From NCBI GenBank assembly GCA_043798375.1, contig JAZDOS010000010.1, forward strand, positions 1-55,913: 55,913 nt of DNA, read 5' to 3'. Position 1 is the stretch's first letter; each line of letters starts with the position of its first letter. The notes below the pieces were generated by a model, which worked only from the letters and a program-made list of their open reading frames with translations, made no database searches and was not told the origin of the DNA. The stretch is from JAPLMI01 sp043798375. Lineage in GTDB: Bacteria > Omnitrophota > Gorgyraeia > 2-01-FULL-45-10. The position numbers and the translations under genes were made by a program. Of this stretch, positions 7,930 to 14,448 are shown piece by piece.

Positions 7930-8208
7930 ATGGCTAAGATCAAGGTCGCGATCATCGGAGCCGGCAACTGCGCCTCTTCGCTGGTCCAGGGGAGAGAGTA
8001 TTATAAAAATGCTACGGACGGAGATTCCATACCCGGGTTGATGCACGTTAACCTGGGAGGTTATCATATAAAAGACATAGAGTTTTCGGCCGCCTTCGAT
8101 ATCGATAAAAATAAAGTCGGGAAAGACTTAAGCGAAGCAATTTACGCGAAACCCAATAATACGCAGGTATTGTCCGGAGGGAAGATTGATGGTCGGGCCG
8201 CCATCTGA
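7930..8208 (+). pseudogene. Truncated myo-inositol-1-phosphate synthase
   Basis: The first 92 residues of an actinobacterial/archaeal-type inositol-3-phosphate synthase, the NAD-dependent enzyme that converts glucose-6-phosphate to inositol phosphate. Visible are the Rossmann motif VAIIGAGNCASSLVQG (about residues 5-20), PGLMHVNLGGYHI and FSAAFDIDKNKVGKDL. The complete enzyme is about 360-390 residues; the catalytic and tetramer-forming parts are absent. The frame ends in unrelated residues (GRAAI) inside a hairpin at 8195-8225, so I infer a deletion that joined the 5' end of the gene to a terminator. ATG 7930 follows GGGAGCG weakly. The remnant cannot make an active enzyme; it might still be transcribed. 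Confidence 0.85.
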
Positions 8209-8234
8209 CGAAGATCGGACGGCCTTTTTATTTA
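8195..8234 (+). terminator. Likely intrinsic terminator
   Basis: GGGCCG (8195-8200) and CGGCCT (8220-8225) can pair, followed by TTTTTATTT. It overlaps the end of the ino1 remnant and separates it from hflK. Confidence 0.5.
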
Positions 8235-8248
8235 CAAGGAGGTAAGCC

Positions 8249-9244
8249 ATGGAATGGGAAAAAATGCCTTCGCCGGAGGAGATAATCGATGTCGGCAAGA
8301 AAAATTTGAATGAGTTCTGGAAGTTCGCGCCGATTGTTATATTGGCGCTATTCATCATCATGGGCTTGAAGGGAGTCATCTATTCCGTCGGGCCGGATGA
8401 GGTGGGCGTTCTCCAGAGATTCGGCAAATATACCGATTTAAGCTCGCCCGGGCTGCACGCGAAGCTCCCGTTCGGCATCGATAAAGTTACGCTGGTCAAG
8501 GTGGAGAAGGTCTTTAAGGAAGAGTTCGGGGGTAAGACAATAACGGCCGGCGCAAAGATGCGGCTTTCCTCTACGGAATATCCGGACGAGACGCTGATGC
8601 TTACGGGCGACCTGAACATACTGGACGTGCGCTGGATCATACAGTTCAGGGTAAAAGACCCTGTCAAGATGCTATTCGCCGTCCGGGACCCGGTGGATAC
8701 GATACGCGACATATCCGAGGTCGTGATGAGGCGTTTCGTGGGAGACTACACCGTGGACGAGGTCCTGACGACCAAAAGAGAAGAGATAGACCATCTGGCC
8801 CAGCAGGAGATGCAGAAGATCCTCGACGATTACAACGCGGGTATCCAGATAGTGACCATTAAACTGCTCGACGTCAACCCTCCGGAAACGGTCAAGCCGG
8901 CGTTTAACGAGGTTAACGAGGCCAAGCAGGAGAAGGAGAAGATGATCAACCAGGCGTGGGAGGCCTATAATAAGGTAATACCCAAAGCCAGGGGCACGGC
9001 GGAGAAGACGATACGCGAGGCGGAAGGATATGCCCTGGATAAGATAAACCGCGCCAGGGGCGAGTCGGAAAAGTTCACCGTAACGCTGGCCGAATACAAG
9101 AAATATCCGGATATAACCCAGAAGAGGATGTACCTGGAGACGATGACGGAAACACTGCCGAAGTCGAAAGAGAAATATATAATCGATCCGAAGCAGTCAT
9201 CGATACTGCCGCTGTTGAATCTGGGCCAGAAAGGAGCGGAATAA
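8249..9244 (+). CDS. HflK-type SPFH membrane protein
   Basis: A 331-residue prohibitin/stomatin (SPFH) protein. A short N-terminal tail, a membrane helix at about 25-45, then the SPFH domain starting VGPDEVGVLQRFGKY (about 50-64) with GLHAKLPFGIDKV, as in HflK. The C-terminal half is a long charged helix (AEKTIREAEGYALDKINRA) that forms coiled coils in the HflK/C cage. In E. coli HflK and HflC assemble around the membrane protease FtsH and limit its access to substrates. No ftsH lies in the window. AAGGAGG precedes the start, and the stop overlaps the start of hflC by one base (TAATG), so the two are co-translated. Confidence 0.9.
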   Translation: MEWEKMPSPEEIIDVGKKNLNEFWKFAPIVILALFIIMGLKGVIYSVGPDEVGVLQRFGKYTDLSSPGLHAKLPFGIDKVTLVKVEKVFKEEFGGKTITAGAKMRLSSTEYPDETLMLTGDLNILDVRWIIQFRVKDPVKMLFAVRDPVDTIRDISEVVMRRFVGDYTVDEVLTTKREEIDHLAQQEMQKILDDYNAGIQIVTIKLLDVNPPETVKPAFNEVNEAKQEKEKMINQAWEAYNKVIPKARGTAEKTIREAEGYALDKINRARGESEKFTVTLAEYKKYPDITQKRMYLETMTETLPKSKEKYIIDPKQSSILPLLNLGQKGAE

Positions 9245-10221
9245 TGAATAAAAAGATGCCGGGTACCGCGGGTACCGTTATAGGTTTAGTCGTCGCGGTT
9301 TTTATTTTAATAATAGCCGCCTTTGCCAGCGGCGCTCTTTATATCATCGATGAGACCAAACAGGTCGTGATAACGCAGTTCGGCAAGCCCGTGGGCGAAC
9401 CCGTAACGACCGCGGGGCTGCATTTTAAGATGCCGTTTATACAGGCAGCCCATTATTTCGAAAAACGGATTCTTAATTGGGACGGCGACCCCAACCAGAT
9501 ACCCACCAAGGACAAAAAATATATCTGGGTGGACACGATCGCGCGCTGGAAGATAACGGACCCGCTGAAGTTCCTTCAATCGGTAGGGAACGAGATCGGC
9601 GCCCAAAGCCGCCTGGACGATATCATCAATTCCGCCACCAGAGACGCCGTTACAAGCCATCTCCTGGTCGAGGCCGTGAGGAACACAAACCGTATCCTGG
9701 AGAAGAAAAGCGAGGAAGGCGAAGACGTCATCGTTACCGACGAAGCGCTCGAGCGCATCGACATCGGCAGGGAACAGCTGACGCGCGCCATCCTGGACAA
9801 AGCGCGGGTGCTCGCTCCCCAGTATGGTATCGAGATAGCCGATGTGCGCGTCAAGCGCATCAACTATGTCTCGGATGTGCGCAATAAGGTATACGACAGG
9901 ATGATCGCCGAAAGGAAGCGCGCGGCCGAAAGATACCGTTCGGAAGGCCAGGGCAAGTCCGCCGAGATCGAAGGACAGACCGGCAAGGAACTGAAACTGA
10001 TAACGTCGGAGGCGTACCGCCAGGCGCAGATACTTATGGGAAAGGCGGATGCCGAGGCGATCGGCATATACGCCGACGCGTACAGCATGGATCCGGAGTT
10101 TTATTCCTTTATGAAGACGCTCGATACGTATAGGACCACCATCGACGGCAACTCCACCATTATATTGACCACCGACGCGGATTATTACAAGTATCTCAAG
10201 GTGCTGAAGAAGAATCCGTAA
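9244..10221 (+). CDS. HflC-type SPFH membrane protein
   Basis: A 325-residue partner of HflK. A membrane helix at about 12-33 is followed by the SPFH domain (ETKQVVITQFGKPVGEPV; GLHFKMPFIQAAHYFEKRI). The segment IADVRVKRINYVSDVRNKVYDRM and the following AERKRAAERYRSEGQGKSAEI are strongly HflC-like. Together with HflK it forms the periplasm-facing cage that modulates FtsH. It is the last gene of a two-gene operon. Start and length are secure because of the one-base overlap with hflK. Confidence 0.92.
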   Translation: MNKKMPGTAGTVIGLVVAVFILIIAAFASGALYIIDETKQVVITQFGKPVGEPVTTAGLHFKMPFIQAAHYFEKRILNWDGDPNQIPTKDKKYIWVDTIARWKITDPLKFLQSVGNEIGAQSRLDDIINSATRDAVTSHLLVEAVRNTNRILEKKSEEGEDVIVTDEALERIDIGREQLTRAILDKARVLAPQYGIEIADVRVKRINYVSDVRNKVYDRMIAERKRAAERYRSEGQGKSAEIEGQTGKELKLITSEAYRQAQILMGKADAEAIGIYADAYSMDPEFYSFMKTLDTYRTTIDGNSTIILTTDADYYKYLKVLKKNP

Positions 10222-10342
10222 AACCGGAAGAAGAAAAACAGGGACAATCCCTACCCTGCTCTAAATTCGCATTGCTCGTTGCCATAATCAGGTGCTATAA
10301 TACATAGCACGCGAAAAGGAAAGAAAGACAAAGGATGTGTAT

Positions 10343-10732
10343 ATGGAAAATTCGGCATTGCTTGCCAGGTTTATCGGCCCGTATATTATCGTTATAGGCA
10401 TCAGCCTTATATTTAACCAAAAGATATTCCGGCATATAATGGAGGATTTCCCGAAAAGTCCCGCCTTAATCTTTTTGACGGGAATCATCACTTTTGTTAC
10501 GGGCCTGGCCATCGTGTTATTCCATAGTGTATGGGCCGCGGACTGGCGCGTACTCATAACGGTCTTCGGCTGGGCCGCGCTCATCAAGGGCGTGTGGCTT
10601 ATCGCCCTGCCTGGCACGCTGGTTAAAATGGTAAAGCTGTATACGAAAAATTTTAACCTGGTGCTGATCCCGTGGGCCATAATGCTTTTGATCGGCATCT
10701 TTTTAACAGTCAAAGGCTATATTTGTACATAG
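10343..10732 (+). CDS. Small integral membrane protein, conserved, unknown function
   Basis: A 129-residue protein with four predicted membrane helices: about 6-24 (ARFIGPYIIVIGISLIF), 42-62, 72-90 and 106-125. The text RFIGPYIIVIG and TADWR-like AADWRVLITVFGWAALIKG match a family of small conserved membrane proteins found in many bacteria and annotated only as hypothetical. I chose ATG 10343, with AAGGA about 9 nt upstream, over the in-frame GTG at 10337. It lies alone between hflKC and a zinc-ribbon protein. Function not inferred. Confidence 0.75.
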   Translation: MENSALLARFIGPYIIVIGISLIFNQKIFRHIMEDFPKSPALIFLTGIITFVTGLAIVLFHSVWAADWRVLITVFGWAALIKGVWLIALPGTLVKMVKLYTKNFNLVLIPWAIMLLIGIFLTVKGYICT

Positions 10733-10771
10733 CGTAATCCGGGGCGCAGGAAAGAAAAGAAAGAGAGTAAA

Positions 10772-11176
10772 ATGAAAAAACAGGCGCAGCCTCACATGGA
10801 GGGCCTCATTATTAAAATGCAGCAGCAGCTCACTTTTTTGGAGAGGAAGATAGATACTTTAATCGGTCAGTGTCCGGGAAAGCAGCGCTTCGACCATTCC
10901 CGCCGCCAGGGAGGGGCGAGGCAGGACAATGATTACAGGGACAGGGTATTGCATAAAGCGATCTGCGCGGATTGCAATAAAGAATGCGAAGTTCCTTTCA
11001 GGCCCAGCCAGGACCGTCCGGTATACTGCAGGGACTGTTTTTCGAAGCGTAAGGGCGCCGGCCCATTTAAGGGAAAAGACGATTTCGGGCCGCGCGGACA
11101 GGAGCCAGCGCATGTAAGAGGCGCCGGTAAACCGCGGGGCGGTGAAAAGAAAAAACGGCGAAAAGCGCGCGCCTGA
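10772..11176 (+). CDS. CxxC zinc-ribbon protein, very basic, unknown function
   Basis: A 134-residue protein. An N-terminal helix (about 9-32, MEGLIIKMQQQLTFLERKID) is coiled-coil-like. The centre holds a four-cysteine ribbon, CADCNKECEVPF then PVYCRDCF (about residues 67-90), of the CxxC-x(n)-CxxC type that binds zinc. The C-terminus is rich in Arg, Lys and Gly with a final KKKRRKAR-type tail. Similar 'CEVPFxPxxDRPVYCRDCF' ribbons are widespread in uncultured bacterial phyla and also occur in cold-shock-like fusions. Nucleic-acid binding is an inference from charge and the ribbon. GAAAGAGAG lies before the ATG. Confidence 0.75.
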   Translation: MKKQAQPHMEGLIIKMQQQLTFLERKIDTLIGQCPGKQRFDHSRRQGGARQDNDYRDRVLHKAICADCNKECEVPFRPSQDRPVYCRDCFSKRKGAGPFKGKDDFGPRGQEPAHVRGAGKPRGGEKKKRRKARA

Positions 11177-11201
11177 AAAATAACGAAAGGGGAAAAGGGT
11201 A

Positions 11202-11381
11202 ATGGGGATTTACAAGGATTTTTGCGGATTCGGCAAAAGAAAGACCAGCGTAACGGAGAATAAGAAAATTAAGCGGAAGATGGTGCAGGCGATAGTCAAA
11301 AAACTTAAGGCCGCAGGTAAGCCGGTCGACCGGCAGGCGATCAATAAAGAGGTATTTGACAAAGTCCGGAGAAAGCGTTAA
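11202..11381 (+). CDS. 59-residue basic small protein
   Basis: ATG 11202 opens a 59-codon frame ending at TAA 11379-11381. The product is strongly basic, begins MGIYKDFCGFGKRK and contains two amphipathic segments (KMVQAIVKKLKAAG and RQAINKEVFDKVRRKR). GAAAGGGGAAAAGGG lies 5-20 nt upstream. It follows the zinc-ribbon gene by 25 bp in the same direction, so they may be co-transcribed. No family was recognised; a nucleic-acid-binding or ribosome-associated role would fit its charge but is not shown. Confidence 0.55.
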   Translation: MGIYKDFCGFGKRKTSVTENKKIKRKMVQAIVKKLKAAGKPVDRQAINKEVFDKVRRKR

Positions 11382-11396
11382 CAGAATTCTCCGGAC
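11364..11396. terminator. Palindrome overlapping the stop of the small basic gene
   Basis: GTCCGGAGAA (11364-11373) pairs perfectly with TTCTCCGGAC (11387-11396) around 13 nt containing the stop codon. There is no T-run directly after it, so it may act as an mRNA 3' stabiliser or rho-independent-like hairpin. Confidence 0.5.
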
Positions 11397-11505
11397 GGCC
11401 CGGAAATAAGCTTTTCATTGTAGAAAATAAATTTTTAACAAATGGTTTGAAAAGCCAGAATATAAGGATTCTTAGGATTGCCAAAACCCGCATGAGACGG
11501 GATAA

Positions 11506-12090
11506 TCATTTTGAATCGGTGAAATTAGCAATCAGTATCTCATAATCCGCGAAATCAACAACCTTATCGTGATTAAAATCGCCGTCTTCCCACTTCATTT
11601 TGCCCGGGTCGCCAAAATGCGCTTCCAAAATCTGGTAATCAGCAAAATCCACATCTCCGTCCTTATTCGCATCGCCCGGTATATGCTTCTTTTTTTTAGC
11701 AACCCATTTTTGATGAGGAAAATTAAAGGCGTAACCGGGTTTTTTATAGTTTTGGGGCCTATTGCCTAAGCTATCACCATGATACGAACAGCTTGCCGGA
11801 ACGCTAATATTTCCTATTTTATACAACGCGTCCGCTATCGCCGGCTTAGGGAAGTTGCCTTTTATATATTTGGCAAGTTCTTCTTTTCCCGGTTCGGCAT
11901 CATCCGGTTGGTTATTCTCCATCGCCCACTGTATTTTTGCCTTATCTATAGTTCTGAGGTTTTGCAGGCACACCATTTCTACCGCCTTATCTTTAAAGTC
12001 AATCGCGACGGGTACGGCTATAGCCGTGATCATACCTATTATGGCTGCGACTATCAGCATCTCCAAAACGACAAAACCTTGTTTAGTCAT
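11506..12090 (-). CDS. Type II/IV pseudopilin fused to a dockerin-like domain
   Basis: A 194-residue protein. Residues 1-29 are a class III (prepilin) signal: TKQGF-VVLE with cleavage expected after Gly5 and Glu at position +5, followed by the hydrophobic helix MLIVAAIIGMITAIAVP. Residues 40-110 resemble short pseudopilins with a CLQNLRTIDKAKIQWAMENN segment. Residues 140-190 hold two 12-residue calcium loops of dockerin type: DANKDGDVDFAD (140-151) and DFNHDKVVDFAD (171-182), each followed by Y-x-I-L. Dockerins bind calcium and, in cellulosomes, cohesins; no cohesin is seen here. I chose ATG 12090 because AGGTG lies 6-10 nt upstream, not the GTG nine bases earlier. The gene is alone, with its own promoter and a c-di-GMP-I-type riboswitch. 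Pilus or secretion-system assembly genes are not in the window. Confidence 0.85.
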   Translation of the reverse strand: MTKQGFVVLEMLIVAAIIGMITAIAVPVAIDFKDKAVEMVCLQNLRTIDKAKIQWAMENNQPDDAEPGKEELAKYIKGNFPKPAIADALYKIGNISVPASCSYHGDSLGNRPQNYKKPGYAFNFPHQKWVAKKKKHIPGDANKDGDVDFADYQILEAHFGDPGKMKWEDGDFNHDKVVDFADYEILIANFTDSK

Positions 12091-12130
12091 AAGTATCACC
12101 TCATAAAGTAATGACCGGGCAAGCTATCCC

Positions 12131-12232
12131 CGGCTTGAAGCCTCTTGATCCGGCAGTTCGACCGTCTGTTTCTAATAGACCCGGGACCTTGCGGCCTATT
12201 CCTACTAACAGTTTGCCTTTCTCGAAACCAAT
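12131..12232 (-). ncRNA. c-di-GMP-I (GEMM) riboswitch candidate, divergent
   Basis: On the minus strand the RNA contains AAAGGCAAAC (around 12223-12211), a short hairpin CUGUU/AAUAG, then GCCGCAAGG and CCCGGGTCTA, and further 3' GAACUGCCGGAUCA. These occur in the same order as the GEMM-I elements GGCAAAC, GACGCAAAGCC, GGGUCUA and GAUAGCCGGGUU. The usual GNRA loop of the first hairpin is replaced by AGUAGG. Towards the gene, CCGGG/CCCGG forms a hairpin before the AGGTG ribosome-binding site, a possible expression platform. GEMM switches often control pilin and surface genes, which fits the pseudopilin downstream. Ligand binding is inferred. Confidence 0.7.
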
Positions 12233-12269
12233 TTCAACTTGATAGCGCATTCTTTTCCTTCCACGGCAA

Positions 12270-12298
12270 AGTATAGTCTATGTTTCTAATTTTGTCAA
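12270..12298 (-). promoter_or_regulatory. Sigma70 promoter of the pseudopilin-dockerin gene
   Basis: Minus strand: TTGACA (12298-12293), 17-bp spacer, TATACT (12275-12270). It lies about 35 bp before the riboswitch, giving the order promoter, riboswitch, ribosome-binding site, gene. Confidence 0.8.
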
Positions 12299-12335
12299 GT
12301 CAGGGAACGGGAAATTACGGGGAATTGAGGGGGCC

Positions 12336-12409
12336 AGATGTTAGCCGATGTTAGGCCGATGTTAGCCGAATACCTTTACAGAATCTTTTTTTGGCGGTAT
12401 AATAAATCA
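12336..12409 (+). promoter_or_regulatory. Promoter-carrying repeat, copy B, with tandem 10-mers
   Basis: Three tandem copies of ATGTTAG(G)CCG (12337-12366) run into the segment shared with 881-930. It carries TTTACA (12375-12380), a 17-bp spacer and TATAAT (12398-12403). Transcription should start near 12410 and lead into the 75-residue protein gene at 12476. Confidence 0.75.
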
Positions 12410-12428
12410 AATGGAGGAAATTGGGGAC

Positions 12429-12456
12429 GGCCCGGAAAACGCCGGCCCATAAAATT
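12429..12456 (+). repeat. 28-bp repeat, copy B
   Basis: Partner of 1818-1845, differing only by five transitions. It lies in the leader of the 12476 gene. It contains a CGGC/GCCG hairpin not fully kept in copy A. Confidence 0.5.
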
Positions 12457-12475
12457 AAAAAAAAGGAGGAAAGAT

Positions 12476-12703
12476 ATGGCAGAAGTAGAGACGAAACATG
12501 ATAAGTTTAAAAGATTGGCGACGCAGAGGGTAACGAACGCTTTGAAAAAGATAGAGTTAATAGGCAATCTGGCGACTTCCAGCTATGAGTATTCGCCGGA
12601 AGAAACGGAGAAGATATTTGCCTCTCTCCAGCAGGCTCTCGACAGCGCCAGGAACAGGTTCTCTAAAAGCAAGAAAGAAGAAACGAAGAAATTCGAGTTT
12701 TAA
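12476..12703 (+). CDS. 75-residue helical protein, unknown function
   Basis: ATG 12476 follows a near-perfect AAGGAGGA at 8 nt. The 75-residue product is mostly helical and charged: residues 8-30 (KFKRLATQRVTNALKKIELIG) are basic and amphipathic, then LATSSYEYSPEETEKIFASL and a C-terminal RNRFSKSKKEETKKFEF. The phrase NLATSSYEYSPEE, followed by a helix with paired acidic residues, is characteristic of a family of small conserved proteins in several bacterial phyla with no assigned role. It has its own promoter (repeat copy B) and is followed by the flavin-reductase gene after 38 bp. Confidence 0.7.
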   Translation: MAEVETKHDKFKRLATQRVTNALKKIELIGNLATSSYEYSPEETEKIFASLQQALDSARNRFSKSKKEETKKFEF

Positions 12704-12741
12704 GAAAGCGGCGGGCGAAAACAGCGTGGAGGCGCAGAAAT

Positions 12742-13314
12742 ATGAAAAAATCCGTCGGGGCAAAGACAATTCTCTTCCCGACGCCCGTTTTCATCGTGGG
12801 GACATACGATAAAGACAATAAGCCTAACGCGATGGCCGTCGCGTGGGGAGGCATCCTGTGTTCGAACCCTCCTTCCGCCGGCGTTGCCATAAGGGAGGCC
12901 ACTTATACCTATGGCAATCTCATGGCCAGAAACGCCTTTACCATAAGCATCCCTTCGGAGAAGTTTGTCAAAGAAGCCGATTATTTCGGGATAGCCTCCG
13001 GCAGAAGCGAAGATAAATTTGCCTCTGCGAAGCTCACGCCCGTAAAAAGCGGCCTCGTGGACGCGCCTTATGTCGGTGAATTTCCTCTTGTCGTGGAGTG
13101 CAGCGTGACCCGGGCCGTAAAATTGGGGCTGCATACATTATTCATAGGCGAGATCAGGGATGTCCTGGCCGATGAGGCGGCGCTGGATAAAGACGGATCG
13201 CCCGATATTAAAAAGATTAAGCCGATGATCTTCGATCCGGCAAAGCGCGGCTATTACGGGATCGGCGGATATTTAGCCCGCGCGTTTTCGGAAGGAAATA
13301 AGATAAAAAAATAA
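12742..13314 (+). CDS. Flavin reductase family protein (FMN-binding split barrel)
   Basis: A 190-residue protein of the flavin reductase-like (DIM6/NTAB) family, which binds FMN and either reduces flavin with NAD(P)H or serves as an FMN-containing oxidoreductase. The hallmark opening PTPVFIVGTYDKDNKPNAMAVAWGG is at about residues 13-38 and NAFTISIPSE near 63-72; the C-terminal HTLFIGEIRDVLADE is also typical. The length is normal for standalone members. GGAGGCGCAG precedes the ATG. It is followed by plsC after 3 bp, so the two probably share a transcript. Substrate unknown. Confidence 0.88.
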   Translation: MKKSVGAKTILFPTPVFIVGTYDKDNKPNAMAVAWGGILCSNPPSAGVAIREATYTYGNLMARNAFTISIPSEKFVKEADYFGIASGRSEDKFASAKLTPVKSGLVDAPYVGEFPLVVECSVTRAVKLGLHTLFIGEIRDVLADEAALDKDGSPDIKKIKPMIFDPAKRGYYGIGGYLARAFSEGNKIKK

Positions 13315-13317
13315 AGA

Positions 13318-14049
13318 ATGAGATTTTTAATATCGATAGCGATATGGATCGCGGGTATTATCATCACCGCGGCCGCGTTTCTTTCAAGCCTTATTATAAA
13401 GATAATGCCCTTCCCGATCGCCAATAGGGTAAGGCTGGTCCACGCGCAGTGCTTCTGGTGGTCGGACGCCCTCATAGCGTTAAATCCGTTCTGGAAACTC
13501 AAGGTGGAGGGACTGGAATTTATCGATCACTCCAGGACATACGTAATAGCGGCCAACCACCAGAGTTTTGCCGACATCGTCATAATTTACCAGACGCGCA
13601 TGTATTTCAAATGGGTCGCGAAGGAGAGCCTCCTTAAATTACCTTTCATCGGAGGGCTGCTTTGGGTCAGCGATCACGTCATGCTGTCCAGGGGCGAGTT
13701 CGGCAGCATAAAGGCGGTCTACCGAAAGGCGGCCCAATGGCTCAGGAGCGGTGTGTCCATGCTGTTCTTCCCCGAGGGAACGCGCAGCGATGCGGACGGG
13801 ATGAATGAATTCCAGAACGGCGCGTTTAAGCTTGCCATAAAAGAGAAGATGCCGGTCCTTCCCATATGTATCGCCGGCACAAGAGAAGCCATTCCCAAGG
13901 GCGGATGGATATTTAAGACAAAGGTGTCCGGCAGGCTTGTGGTGCTTCCGCCGATCGAAACATCGGGCCTCAAAACAGCCGATTTCGAGAGATTGCGAGA
14001 CCTTGTCCGCGAGAAATTGCTGAGGGCCTCCGCGGATGCGCCGTCTTAG
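13318..14049 (+). CDS. 1-acyl-sn-glycerol-3-phosphate acyltransferase (PlsC-like)
   Basis: A 243-residue acyltransferase of phospholipid synthesis. The catalytic H-x4-D motif is NHQSFAD (H81, D86), and the glycerol-phosphate-binding motif is FPEGTRS (151-157). A hydrophobic N-terminal segment (about 3-33) anchors it to the inner membrane. It transfers an acyl chain to lysophosphatidate to give phosphatidate. The gene starts 3 bp after the flavin reductase stop, with a weak ribosome-binding site inside the upstream gene. The motif set is complete and the length typical. Confidence 0.9.
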   Translation: MRFLISIAIWIAGIIITAAAFLSSLIIKIMPFPIANRVRLVHAQCFWWSDALIALNPFWKLKVEGLEFIDHSRTYVIAANHQSFADIVIIYQTRMYFKWVAKESLLKLPFIGGLLWVSDHVMLSRGEFGSIKAVYRKAAQWLRSGVSMLFFPEGTRSDADGMNEFQNGAFKLAIKEKMPVLPICIAGTREAIPKGGWIFKTKVSGRLVVLPPIETSGLKTADFERLRDLVREKLLRASADAPS

Positions 14050-14076
14050 AAAGATATCCGTGAGAAAGGGCGAGCT

Positions 14077-14436
14077 ATGAAAGAGATATTATATATCATC
14101 TTAGGTTTTACGGCCGGCACACTCTCGGGCATGTTCGGGATAGGCGGCGGGACGATCCTGATCCCGGGCCTCGTCTTTCTGGCGGGGCTTTCTCAGCATG
14201 AGGCGCAGGGCACGACCCTCGCCGTCATGCTGCTGCCGATAGGGCTACTGGCGGTGATTCGCTATTATCAGAGCGGCCATGTCCACTTTTATATCGCGGC
14301 ATTTATCGTCGCGGGGTTCTTCATCGGGGGCCTCCTCGGCGCCAACATGGCCGAGGGGCTTTCCAGCCTCGTCCTGAGAAAAGCGTTCGGAGTATTTTTG
14401 ATGATTGTCGCGGCATATACAATCTTCGCAAAGTAG
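14077..14436 (+). CDS. Half-size TauE/SafE family membrane protein
   Basis: A 119-residue membrane protein equal to one repeat of the TauE/SafE (DUF81) family, which normally has about 240-270 residues in two inverted repeats. Three to four helices are visible: about 4-24, 26-36 with the family motif GMFGIGGGTILIPGL, 44-64, 71-90 and 96-116. Full-length members are thought to export or import sulfur-containing anions. Half-size members occur in many bacteria and would need to dimerise to form a channel. The gene follows plsC by 27 bp, with GAAAGGGCG before the ATG. Substrate cannot be inferred. Confidence 0.8.
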   Translation: MKEILYIILGFTAGTLSGMFGIGGGTILIPGLVFLAGLSQHEAQGTTLAVMLLPIGLLAVIRYYQSGHVHFYIAAFIVAGFFIGGLLGANMAEGLSSLVLRKAFGVFLMIVAAYTIFAK

Positions 14437-14448
14437 AAAAAGCTGACC

